This document shows, piece after piece, positions 1 to 6,929 of a stretch of DNA of 6,952 nt. The stretch is from Alphaproteobacteria bacterium (lineage in GTDB: Bacteria > Pseudomonadota > Alphaproteobacteria > Caulobacterales > Caulobacteraceae). Numbering within the stretch: the first letter of the stretch is position 1; every line of letters starts with the position of its first letter. The notes beneath the pieces were generated by a model, which worked only from the letters and a program-made list of their open reading frames with translations, searched no databases and was not told where the DNA came from. The translations under genes were made by a program, and so were the position numbers. The stretch is from the NCBI GenBank assembly GCA_028869395.1, contig JAGWSE010000387.1:1-6952 (forward strand), written 5' to 3'.

Positions 1-1876
1 AATGGCCGGCCGGCGCCCCGGAACCGGTCGTCGTCAGCATCCCCGCGCCGCTGCTCGGCGACTGGCCGTCGATCGAGAAGACGTAGAGCGTGCCACCGCG
101 CGGCGGGAAGCCGTTCTTCTGGCCCATCACCTGGCTGGCCACCCCGCCGACGCCGGTGACCACCGCCACGTACTGGCGCCCGTCGGGACCCAGGAAGGTC
201 ATCGGCTGGGAATTGATGCCGGAGCTCAGCTTCTGCGACCACAGCACCTTGCCGCTGCGCGCGTCCACCGCCCGGAACCAGCCATCCGTCGTGCCGTAGA
301 AGACCAGGTCTCCGCCGGTGGCCAGCACACCGCTCATGGTCATGAAGGTCTCGGGGATGGCCCACACCTTCTGGCCCGTGAGCGGGTTCCAGGCCATGAA
401 CTCGCCCCACTTCTTGCTCTGGCCGGGCGGATGGGTCTTCAGGTCCATGCCATCGTAGGGCGTTCCGGCGATGTAGCCGACCTTATGGTCGGTGAGGTCC
501 ATGCAGATGTTGAAGATCGAGGCGTAGATCAGACCGGTGCGCGGCGAGAACGCCGCCGGGTCCCAGTCCTTGCTGCCGATATGGGTGGGGCAGATGTCGT
601 CCACCTGCTGACCGATCTTGGCTTCCTTGTCCGGGTTGAGGATCGGCCGGCCGGTCGCCAGGTCGATGCCGCGCGACCAGTTCACCGCGCCGTAGGGCTT
701 GACCACCACGATCTTCCCGGTCGCGCGGTCCATCGTGTAGCCGTAGCCGTTGCGGTCCAGGTGGACCATCAACTGGCGCATCTGCCCGTTCACGGGCGCG
801 TCGATCAGGATGTTCTCGTTGACGCCGTCGTAGTCCCATTGATCGTGGGGCGTGAACTGGAAGGCCCACCTGACCTGGCCGGTCTTCGGGTCGCGCGCGA
901 AGACGGCGCTGCTCCACAGGTTGTCGCCGGGCCGCTGGGCCGGCACCCGCGGGCTGGGATTGCTGGTCCCCTCGTAGATCAGGTTCAGCTTGGGATCGTA
1001 GGAGATCCAGCCCCAGACCGTGCCGCCGCCGTGCTTCCAGGCGTCGCCCGGCCAGGTGGTGACGCCGAGGTCCTTGCCCTGCAGCCAGGGATAGGGCGCC
1101 TTGTAGTCGGCTCCGATCTTCACGTCGGCGTCGGGGCCGGTGCTGTAGCCGGTCCAGAGCACCTTGCCGGTGTTCAGGTCGAGCGCCGTGAGCTGGCCGC
1201 GCACGCCCATCTCGCCGCCGCTATTGCCCGCCAGAACGACGTCGCCCACGACGAACGGAGACATGGTCATGGTGACGCCGTCCGCGGGATCGCCGAGCTT
1301 GGTGCGCCACACCGGCTTGCCGGTCTTGGCGTCGACGGCCACCACCTCGTCGTCCAGCAGGCTGTAGACCAGCTTGCCCTCGGCGTAGGTCGGCCCGCGG
1401 TTCACGGCGTCGCAGCAGGCCTTGCCGATGGCGATCGGCGAGGGATGCGGCTGGTATGTCCACTTGATCGGCGCGCCGGGTTTGCTGAGGTCCAGGGCGT
1501 AGGCGATGTCCGGATAGGGCGTGACCACGTACATGGTGTCGCCCACCACCAGCGGCGCCGCTTCATGGCCGTAGGCGATTCCGTCGGAGAAGGACCAGGC
1601 GACCTTCAGGCGCGCGACGTTTGAGGCGTTGATCTGGTTTAGCGGGCTGTAGCGGGTATTGGCGTAGTCGCGCGCCTGGCGCCGCCAATCGCCCGGCGGA
1701 TCGTTGGGGCTGAGGTCGGCGGTCGCCCCGGTGGACCCGGGAAGGGGCGAGGCGCTCGCCACCGGCGTCGTCTTCTCCGGCTTGCCGCCTCCGGAACAGC
1801 CCCACAGCCCCAGCGAAGCCGTCGCCAGGACGGCCAGGGTCGAAGCTCCCAAGGCCGAAGTCGCACGAGCCCTCAC
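1..1876 (-). CDS. PQQ-dependent alcohol dehydrogenase, methanol/ethanol family, lanthanide-type (3' end outside window)
   Basis: Periplasmic quinoprotein expected to oxidise a primary alcohol with PQQ and pass electrons to a c-type cytochrome. One open frame of 625 codons runs from GTG at 1876 to the window edge with no stop. What is seen: adjacent Cys154-Cys155 (the disulfide of this family), Glu222 in GGEMGVRG and Asn306 in SNPSP (metal ligands by family alignment), and HDQWDYDG with Asp348 and Asp350. Asp348 is the catalytic base by homology; a second Asp two residues on is typical of lanthanide-using XoxF/PedH enzymes, whereas MxaF has Ala. Propeller repeats of the form VDAKTGKPVW recur near residues 180, 231, 328, 498 and 537. 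The N-terminus is a signal sequence ending LGLWGC (Cys27), possibly a lipobox. GTG is chosen for its perfect AGGAGG six bases upstream and because the signal peptide follows at once. No cytochrome c domain appears before the edge. The substrate is not known. Confidence 0.95.
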   Translation of the reverse strand, partial: MRARATSALGASTLAVLATASLGLWGCSGGGKPEKTTPVASASPLPGSTGATADLSPNDPPGDWRRQARDYANTRYSPLNQINASNVARLKVAWSFSDGIAYGHEAAPLVVGDTMYVVTPYPDIAYALDLSKPGAPIKWTYQPHPSPIAIGKACCDAVNRGPTYAEGKLVYSLLDDEVVAVDAKTGKPVWRTKLGDPADGVTMTMSPFVVGDVVLAGNSGGEMGVRGQLTALDLNTGKVLWTGYSTGPDADVKIGADYKAPYPWLQGKDLGVTTWPGDAWKHGGGTVWGWISYDPKLNLIYEGTSNPSPRVPAQRPGDNLWSSAVFARDPKTGQVRWAFQFTPHDQWDYDGVNENILIDAPVNGQMRQLMVHLDRNGYGYTMDRATGKIVVVKPYGAVNWSRGIDLATGRPILNPDKEAKIGQQVDDICPTHIGSKDWDPAAFSPRTGLIYASIFNICMDLTDHKVGYIAGTPYDGMDLKTHPPGQSKKWGEFMAWNPLTGQKVWAIPETFMTMSGVLATGGDLVFYGTTDGWFRAVDARSGKVLWSQKLSSGINSQPMTFLGPDGRQYVAVVTGVGGVASQVMGQKNGFPPRGGTLYVFSIDGQSPSSGAGMLTTTGSGAPAGH

Positions 1877-1882
1877 GCCAGC

Positions 1883-1888
1883 CCTCCT
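1883..1888 (-). promoter_or_regulatory. Ribosome binding site of the PQQ dehydrogenase
   Basis: A perfect AGGAGG on the minus strand, six bases before the GTG start at 1876. It decides this non-ATG start. It overlaps the TAG stop codon (1887-1889) of the upstream CtaG-like gene, so translation of the two genes may be coupled. Confidence 0.85.
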
Positions 1889-2705
1889 ACGCTAATGACC
1901 GCTGCAACGAGCGGGTTTCGGCCCGCCGCAGCATGGCGGCGAAGGCCCAGGCCAGGCCGCCGGCGAAGATCGCCCCCGAAGGGGCCCACATGATCGCGCC
2001 GCCGAGCTGCTGGTCGCCCAGCGGGCTAAGGCCCCACCACCAGGCGGTGAGCAGGTGCGGCGCGTAGAGCGGCCGGGGCGCGAAGGTGATCACCGCGCCC
2101 AGCACACCCATCTGCAGCGAGGTGAGCGCGATCGCGGCCGCGGTGACGGCGAACCGCTCCTGTCCCGCCTCCAGCAGCGTCGCCCACAGCCACAGCGCCG
2201 AGCCGTAGAGGCTCAGATGCATCGTCCAGTAGACCAGATCGCCGTGGAACGTGGCCGCATAGGGCGCGGGCGAATGCCACCACCACAGCAGGACCCCGTA
2301 GGCGGCCGCCGCCCAGAGCGGACCGAACTCACCGCTGCGCACCGGCGGCGGTTCCCGCCCCATGATCCGCCGCCACAGGGCACCCACCGCGTCCTGCGGA
2401 CGGCCGATCACGACGATCGGCGCCGCGATGGTGGTCAGGAACATGTGCTGGCCGACCCGCGCGCTGAACAGCGCCACCGACAACGGGCAGAGCGGCGAGA
2501 TCAGCGCCGCGGTGGAAAGCGCCCAGCCGGCGTAGAAGCTCAAGCGGCGTCCCCGCGGAACGCCCGCCAGGCGCGCGCCGGCCCAATAGAGACCGAGCAC
2601 GGCGAGCAACAGGCCGATCAGGACAGGGTCGAGGTTCCAGCGGGACCAGAGTTCGCTGGGGGTTGGCGGAGCGCCGCAGTACGGCGGCGCGAGCGACGGC
2701 GCCAT
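1887..2705 (-). CDS. CtaG-type cytochrome c oxidase assembly membrane protein (caa3_CtaG family)
   Basis: Integral membrane protein of 272 residues, expected to help assemble a haem-copper terminal oxidase in the cytoplasmic membrane. About six hydrophobic segments are visible: near residues 27-48, 57-80, 87-101, 128-143, 157-178 and 185-208, with a last one near 235-258. The family's polar landmarks are present: His87 in VGQHMFL, His144 in WWWHSPAPY, His163, and the C-terminal DQQLGGAIMW. These resemble the caa3_CtaG (Bacillus CtaG) family, which differs from the Cox11 proteins also called CtaG in proteobacteria, so no symbol is given. The ATG at 2705 follows a strong ribosome site. The PQQ dehydrogenase begins only 10 bases after the stop, so they form an operon. 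The exact role of this family in proteobacteria is not settled; a link to the respiratory outlet of the dehydrogenase is inferred from the operon. Confidence 0.9.
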   Translation of the reverse strand: MAPSLAPPYCGAPPTPSELWSRWNLDPVLIGLLLAVLGLYWAGARLAGVPRGRRLSFYAGWALSTAALISPLCPLSVALFSARVGQHMFLTTIAAPIVVIGRPQDAVGALWRRIMGREPPPVRSGEFGPLWAAAAYGVLLWWWHSPAPYAATFHGDLVYWTMHLSLYGSALWLWATLLEAGQERFAVTAAAIALTSLQMGVLGAVITFAPRPLYAPHLLTAWWWGLSPLGDQQLGGAIMWAPSGAIFAGGLAWAFAAMLRRAETRSLQRSLA

Positions 2706-2922
2706 CTCACCTCCCTATGGGCGAACATGAGCGCGCCGACACGAGGCGCCTCTCCCGACGCACTTAAGTCGCAAGACGATGCATTGGTTCATTCCGCTCC
2801 GCGCAAATTGTGCGATTCCGGACCGGCGTTCGGCGGGAGGGCGCCTGCACTGGACATCGGGCGCCCGCGGCCCCATCCTCAGCGTTCAAACGCCTGTTCG
2901 GCACGCCCAAGGATTCCGCGCG
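2706..2922. promoter_or_regulatory. Divergent intergenic region between the CtaG/PQQ operon and the VWA gene
   Basis: These 217 bases must hold the promoters for both directions. On the minus strand GGAGG (2710-2714) lies four bases before the CtaG-like ATG; on the plus strand AAGGA (2909-2913) lies nine bases before the VWA start. Three short perfect palindromes are present: GAGGCGCCTC (2743-2752), ACTTAAGT (2762-2769) and CGGGCGCCCG (2858-2867). GGCGCC occurs a third time at 2840-2845. They could be operator half-sites or chance in GC-rich DNA. I could not identify convincing -35/-10 pairs. Confidence 0.55.
2909..2913 (+). promoter_or_regulatory. Ribosome binding site of the VWA protein
   Basis: AAGGA with nine bases to ATG 2923. 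It supports this start over the in-frame ATG at 2779. Confidence 0.55.
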
Positions 2923-4098
2923 ATGTTCATGCGCTTCTTCACCGAGCTTCGCGACGCCAAGGTCCCGGTGACGCTGAAAGAATACCTCGTCCTGATGGAG
3001 GGGCTCGACAAGGCGGTCATCGACCGCTCGGTGGAGGATTTCTACTACCTGTCCCGCGCCTCGCTGGTGAAGGACGAGAAGAACCTCGACAAGTTCGACC
3101 AGGTCTTCGGCCACGTGTTCAAGGGCCTGGAGCGGCTGGACGACGGGATCGCCGCGGACATCCCCGCCGAGTGGCTGAGGAAGATGTCGGAGAAGTTCCT
3201 CACCGAAGAGGAGAAGGCGCAGATCGAGGCCATGGGCGGCTTCGACAAGCTCATGGAGGCGCTCGCCGAGCGCATCCGCGAGCAGAAGGAGCGGCACGAA
3301 AAGGGCGACAAGGCGATCGGCACGGGCGGGACCTCGCCGTTCGGCGCCGACGGCTATCACCCCGAAGGCATCCGCATCGGCCAGGACAAGGGCCGCCACG
3401 GCCGGGCGATCAAGGTCTGGGACAAGCGCGAGTACAAGAACCTCGACGACCAGGTCGAGCTCGGCACGCGCAACATCAAGGTCGCGCTGCGCCGACTGCG
3501 GAAGTGGGTGCGGGAAGGCACGCCCGACGAGATCGACATGCCGGCCACCATCAAGGGCACGGCCGAGAAGGGCTATCTCGACATCAACCTGCGGCCCGAG
3601 CGGAAGAACAAGATCTCCGTGCTCCTGTTCCTCGACATCGGCGGCTCGATGGATTCGCACATCAAGGTCTGCGAGGAGCTGTTCTCGGCGGCGCGCTCCG
3701 AGTTCAAGAACATGGAGTTCTACTACTTTCACAACTGCCTCTATGAATCGGTGTGGAAGGACAACCGGCGCCGACATACCGAGAAGATGTCGACCTGGGA
3801 CGTGCTCCATAAATTCCCGCACGACTACAGGGTCATCTTCGTGGGCGACGCCACCATGAGCCCCTACGAGATCACCTATCCGGGCGGGTCGGTGGAGCAC
3901 TGGAACGAGGAAGCCGGGGCGATCTGGATGGACCGGGTGGCGCAGATCTACGAGCACACGGTCTGGCTGAACCCCACCGCCGAGCGTCACTGGGACTACA
4001 CGCCCTCCATCGGGCTGATGAAGCAGCTGGTGGGCGACAGGATGTTTCCGCTGACTCTGGACGGGCTGGACAAGGCCATGCGGGAGCTGTCCCGCTAG
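2923..4098 (+). CDS. VWA domain protein, CoxE-like (COG3825 type)
   Basis: Cytoplasmic protein of 391 residues. The N-terminal half (1-160) is charged and largely helical, opening with MFMRFFTELRDAKVPVTLKE, a start typical of this family. The von Willebrand A fold covers about 230-391: ISVLLFLDIGGSM gives a metal site of the form D238-x-G240-x-S242, with VGDATM (Asp309, Thr311) further on. Gly in place of the first Ser of the classic DxSxS is, to my knowledge, usual in this CoxE-like group. Such proteins normally work with a MoxR-type AAA+ ATPase in metal-cofactor insertion or enzyme maturation; none lies beside it here. The frame is open back to an ATG at 2779, but those 48 residues are low in family character, while ATG 2923 has AAGGA nine bases upstream, so 2923 is chosen. 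The true client is unknown. Confidence 0.9.
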   Translation: MFMRFFTELRDAKVPVTLKEYLVLMEGLDKAVIDRSVEDFYYLSRASLVKDEKNLDKFDQVFGHVFKGLERLDDGIAADIPAEWLRKMSEKFLTEEEKAQIEAMGGFDKLMEALAERIREQKERHEKGDKAIGTGGTSPFGADGYHPEGIRIGQDKGRHGRAIKVWDKREYKNLDDQVELGTRNIKVALRRLRKWVREGTPDEIDMPATIKGTAEKGYLDINLRPERKNKISVLLFLDIGGSMDSHIKVCEELFSAARSEFKNMEFYYFHNCLYESVWKDNRRRHTEKMSTWDVLHKFPHDYRVIFVGDATMSPYEITYPGGSVEHWNEEAGAIWMDRVAQIYEHTVWLNPTAERHWDYTPSIGLMKQLVGDRMFPLTLDGLDKAMRELSR

Positions 4099-4181
4099 AG
4101 GGCACGATCCCGCGTCGGTTTGCCCGTTTTGCGGAATGAATTGAGCGGCCTATGCTCGGCCGAACGCCCGCACGGATTCGC

Positions 4182-4841
4182 ATGACCGACAGCCAGATCC
4201 ACGACCCGCCGGAAACCGAAGAGGCCCAGGCCGCGACCAAGGCCGCCGTGTTCGCGGCGGCCGAGCGGTTGTTCGCGCTGCATGGCTTCCAGAACGTCTC
4301 GGTCCGCGACATCACCGCCGAGGCGCGCGTCAACCTGGCCAGCGTGAACTACCATTTCGGCTCGAAGGACGCCCTGCTCTTCGAAATCTTCAAGCGCCGC
4401 ACGAGCGAGCTCAACCGCGAGCGCGCCCGGATGCTGCACGAGGCCAACGAGCGCCACGCCGGACAGCCCCCGGTGCGCGAGATCCTCGAGGCCCTATTCA
4501 CGCCGCCGCTTCGCTGGAGCGATCCGGCCAACGAGCGGCGCATCTCGATCCAGTTCATCATCCGCTCGCGCTCGGAAGGCACGGCGGACATGCGCGAGGT
4601 GCTGCAGAACGACGTCAGCCACCTCGAGCGGTTCGCCGACGCGCTGATCGCCGCCCGCCCCGACCTGCCGCGCGAGACGGTCTACTGGCGCCTGCACTTC
4701 TGCCTGGGCATGATCCACAACAACCGCTTCGCCGAGTTCGACCGCCTGCACCACCTGTCCGGCGGGATCACCCGCGAGGGCGACGTCAAGGCGCTGCTCA
4801 CCCGGATGCTGGATTTCGCCGAAGCAGGCTTCATGGCCTGA
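4182..4841 (+). CDS. TetR/AcrR-family transcriptional regulator
   Basis: DNA-binding repressor, probably ligand-responsive, of 219 residues. The N-terminal helix-turn-helix spans about residues 18-64: it has AAERLFALHGFQNVSVRDI and then the hallmark ASVNYHFGSKDALL recognition-helix region. The remaining 150 residues are the helical ligand/dimer domain. Its segment around 144-182 (LERFADALIAARPDL, then FCLGMIHN) resembles the C-terminal domain of PsrA-like TetR proteins, so a fatty or acyl ligand is possible but not shown. Start choice is uncertain: ATG 4182 has a weak GGA five bases upstream; in-frame ATG 4152 would add ten residues. The stop overlaps the start of the cupin gene by one base (TGATG), so the two are translated together. 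The 83 bases before it hold no clear operator or terminator. Autoregulation is likely for the family but inferred. Confidence 0.9.
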   Translation: MTDSQIHDPPETEEAQAATKAAVFAAAERLFALHGFQNVSVRDITAEARVNLASVNYHFGSKDALLFEIFKRRTSELNRERARMLHEANERHAGQPPVREILEALFTPPLRWSDPANERRISIQFIIRSRSEGTADMREVLQNDVSHLERFADALIAARPDLPRETVYWRLHFCLGMIHNNRFAEFDRLHHLSGGITREGDVKALLTRMLDFAEAGFMA

Positions 4842-5158
4842 TGGCGAAGATCGTCACGGACGCGAAGGCGTTCACCTCGGACCGCGCCTGGGGCGCCCGA
4901 GACCTGGCCGAGATCGACGGCGCGACGGTGCGGCTGCACTGGACCGACCAGCCCTACGACTGGCACGTGAACGACGGGGCCGAGGTTTTCCTGGTGCTCG
5001 ATGGCGAGGTCGAGATGCGCTACCGCGAGGACGGGCGCGACAAGGCCGTCCGCCTGGGGCCTGCCGACATGTTCGTCGCCGAGGTCGGCGACGAGCACGT
5101 GGCGCACCCGATCGGCGAGGCCCGCATCCTCGTGGTCGAGCGCAAGGGCTCGGCCTAG
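4841..5158 (+). CDS. Small single-domain cupin protein
   Basis: A 105-residue cytoplasmic protein that is essentially one cupin barrel. Motif 1 reads DWHVNDGAEVFLVLDGE, giving His42 and Glu48 but Asn44 where the classic motif has a second His. Motif 2 lies at 73-90 (GPADMFVAEVGDEHVAHP) with His86, and His89 close by. A metal site of His42, Glu48 and His86 is plausible, weaker than the four-ligand archetype. Small cupins of this kind may be enzymes, binding proteins or stress proteins; no substrate can be named. It starts within the stop codon of the TetR gene and has no strong ribosome site of its own, so it likely depends on coupling and is a probable target or partner of that regulator. Its TAG stop is shared with the opposite gene. 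Confidence 0.88.
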   Translation: MAKIVTDAKAFTSDRAWGARDLAEIDGATVRLHWTDQPYDWHVNDGAEVFLVLDGEVEMRYREDGRDKAVRLGPADMFVAEVGDEHVAHPIGEARILVVERKGSA

Positions 5159-5412
5159 AAGCCTTCCTGCGCCACCACGGCGGTGACTGCGGCCTTGCGC
5201 AGGATGGCGCCTCGGTATTCTGCCGTCTCCCCGCGCGGTTCGCAGCCGGACAGCCTCAGGAACTCGTCCCACCGGTCCTCCGGAACCAGCAGCACGAGCT
5301 CGTGCAGGTCGCGGCCGTAGTGTTCGATCTCCGCCTCGACGGCTTGGCGGATGTCTAGTCCGGCTTTTGCCGGATCCCGCTGATCGAGGTGGCTGGGCTG
5401 CGGCTGGGTCAT
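5155..5412 (-). CDS. Hypothetical 85-residue protein
   Basis: Small soluble protein that I do not recognise. It is acidic and partly helical, with a central HELVLLVPEDRWDEFLRLSG (about residues 37-56) and an alternating tail rich in Ala and Val. There is no signal peptide, membrane segment or metal-binding motif; its one Cys is near residue 57. It is last in a likely transcript with udgX and the broken methyltransferase, starting 16 bases after the latter's final stop. No good ribosome site precedes ATG 5412. Codon use is like the neighbours and the frame is clean, in contrast to the damaged gene before it. Its stop TAG and that of the converging cupin gene lie in the same CTAG (5155-5158). 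Reality as a gene is probable, function unknown. Confidence 0.65.
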   Translation of the reverse strand: MTQPQPSHLDQRDPAKAGLDIRQAVEAEIEHYGRDLHELVLLVPEDRWDEFLRLSGCEPRGETAEYRGAILRKAAVTAVVAQEGF

Positions 5413-5428
5413 CGCTGCGGCGAACCCG

Positions 5429-6297
5429 TCAGGAGCCGCGCGGTTCCCGGCCCCTGCCCTTGGTCAGCACGATCGCCCCTTCCAGCATCAGCTCCCGCTT
5501 GCTGTCCAGGTTCATCGTCGCGTCGAAGCTGTCCACGATGTCCCACGCTCAGCCGGGCATCTCGAGGTCCTCCCGCCCCGTGACCAGCCGAAGCTGCACG
5601 GCGACGGTGTCGCGACAGAGGCTTGCGTGATCATTGACCGGCACGAAGCGCACCTCCGAAAAGCCCGCCTTCGCGCGGCCGCCTCGATGTGGCTCGGGGC
5701 GAACAGCCATTTGTCGTCGAGCTTCGTGAAATCGATCTCCCGCCGGCGCAGGTGGCTGCGCACCGCGATGTGCTGGAGGATCCGGCGCAGCGCGTCGTCG
5801 ACGACGGGATCGAGAGCCGAACCCTGAGCTGCGCCTCCGCCAGGATCCGCTCCAGCGCCAGGATGATCGACCAGCCGGCGAAGGGCTCGAAGAAGATGGC
5901 GTAGCCGCCTGGCTTCAGGGCGGCCCGCCCGCGCTACGCCAACGCCGGGCTCGTCCAGGTGGTGCAGGATCGAGGCGCCGATCACCAGGTCGAAGAGCCC
6001 CGGACTGAGCCGTGGGCTGACGGCGTCCAGGCGCACGCAGGTCACCCGCTCCGGGTGCGCGCCGCGACGGACGAAGTCGGCCAGCAGCGCCAGGAGTTCG
6101 CCGGAGAGATCCACCGCCACGGTCCAGGCCTCCGGCGCGATCCGGCGCAACGGCACGACCGAATTAATACCCGAGCCGCTGCCGAGGTCGAGCACCATCG
6201 GCTCAGGCCGGACGGTCACGCCGCTGGCCTCCTCCGCCTTGAACTGCTCGGTGATGGCGGCGGTGGAGAACCGGTCGCTGACGGCCCAGACCAGCAC
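5429..6297 (-). pseudogene. Class I SAM-dependent methyltransferase, broken by frameshifts and a stop
   Basis: Remains of a Rossmann-fold methyltransferase. From GTG 6297 the frame is intact through the SAM site MVLDLGSGSGIN, the acidic VAVDLSGELLALL, and FDLVIGASILHHLDEPG. Family-like sequence then continues in another frame (ALKPGGYAIFFEPFAGW), so a shift lies between about 5910 and 5946. A second shift near 5815-5830 returns to the first frame (ALDPVVDDALRRILQHIAV to KWLFAPSHIEAAAR). A third near 5668-5676 moves to KAGFSEVRFVPVNDHASLC, which runs to TGA 5429-5431 but is cut by an in-frame TGA at 5549-5551, where Trp is likely. Restored, the product would be about 290 residues. It begins 11 bases after the udgX stop. 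The start is uncertain, since the frame is open back into the udgX tail and no ribosome site is seen. Either a decayed gene or locally poor sequence; the neighbouring frames are clean. Confidence 0.85.
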
Positions 6298-6308
6298 CTC
6301 GAATCGAA

Positions 6309-6929
6309 CTAGGCCGCGAGGCTCCAGGCGAACTTCAGGTCTTGCACGAAGAGGGCGTAGGCCTTGGCCTTGCCTTCACGGTCGGGAAGCCGCAGCAGGT
6401 AGGACGGGTGATAGGTCACCACGCCCTGCGCCTGATCGGGCAGTTGGAACGCCTGCTGGCGGAACTTGCCGATCTGCGTCGGCTTGCCGATCACCGAAAG
6501 GGCGGCGGTCGCGCCCAGCGCCACGATCACACGGGGACGGACGATCCGCCGTTCGGCCTCCAGCCACCAGCGGCAGGCGATCACCTCGCCAGCGTCGGGC
6601 GTCTTGTGCAGCCGGCGCTTGCCGCGTGGGACGTGCTTGAAATGCTTGACAACGTTGGTGACGAAGGTCTCGCCGCGCGGCACGCCGGCTTCCTCCAACG
6701 CCTTGTCCAGCATCTTGCCCGCCGGGCCGATGAACGGCTTCTGCGCCTGCTCCTCGAGGTCGCCCGGCTGCTCGCCCACGAGCATCAGCCGCGCGTCGGC
6801 CGGCCCCTCGCCCGCCACCCCGGCGCCGCACCGCCACAGGTCGCACCGGCGGCACGCCTCGACGCCGGAGCGGACCGCCTCCAGCGTGGCGGGCGGAGCC
6901 TCATGGTATGCCTCGTGCGCTGGAGCCAT
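6309..6929 (-). CDS. udgX: UdgX-family uracil-DNA binding protein (uracil-DNA glycosylase superfamily); 5' end possibly outside window
   Basis: Protein of the uracil-DNA glycosylase superfamily that, in the UdgX family, excises uracil and stays covalently bound to the DNA site. In 206 residues: CRRCDLWRC (Cys26, Cys29, Cys34), motif A GEQPGD (52-57), FIGPAGKMLDKALEEAG, the UdgX loop KRRLH (104-108) whose His108 aligns with the covalent nucleophile of Mycobacterium smegmatis UdgX, Cys119, and motif B HPSYLLR (174-180). Cys26, Cys29 and Cys119 fit an iron-sulfur cluster; His96 in KHFKH stands where family-4 enzymes have a Cys. The loop is KRRLH rather than the usual KRRIH. ATG 6929 lacks a ribosome site and the frame is open to the window edge, so the real start may be further out. 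UdgX is often fused after a DUF4130 domain, which would lie beyond the edge. Confidence 0.88.
   Translation of the reverse strand: MAPAHEAYHEAPPATLEAVRSGVEACRRCDLWRCGAGVAGEGPADARLMLVGEQPGDLEEQAQKPFIGPAGKMLDKALEEAGVPRGETFVTNVVKHFKHVPRGKRRLHKTPDAGEVIACRWWLEAERRIVRPRVIVALGATAALSVIGKPTQIGKFRQQAFQLPDQAQGVVTYHPSYLLRLPDREGKAKAYALFVQDLKFAWSLAA

Noticed and set aside
2..1624. A 540-codon open frame on the plus strand
   Set aside because: It is antisense to the PQQ dehydrogenase, whose minus-strand frame carries clear family motifs. The plus product is rich in Arg, Ala, His and Val with no domain, a usual effect of GC-rich codon bias.
2779..2922. Longer N-terminus for the VWA protein from ATG 2779
   Set aside because: No ribosome site is seen there, the added 48 residues do not look like the family, and they would use up most of the intergenic region.
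2055..3746. A 563-codon plus-strand frame
   Set aside because: It spans antisense to the CtaG-like gene and out of frame with the VWA gene, crossing the intergenic region; both overlapped genes have strong family evidence.
2764..3990. A 408-codon open frame on the minus strand
   Set aside because: It mirrors the VWA gene and has low-complexity Val/Leu/Asp/Arg composition without recognisable motifs.
4099..4181. Terminator or TetR operator between the VWA and TetR genes
   Set aside because: Only an imperfect GGCC-based repeat is visible, with no stable stem followed by T's and no convincing operator symmetry.
5549..5551. In-frame TGA as a selenocysteine codon or as Trp recoding
   Set aside because: Other genes here use TGA as a normal stop and the same gene carries three frame changes, so plain decay or sequence error is simpler.
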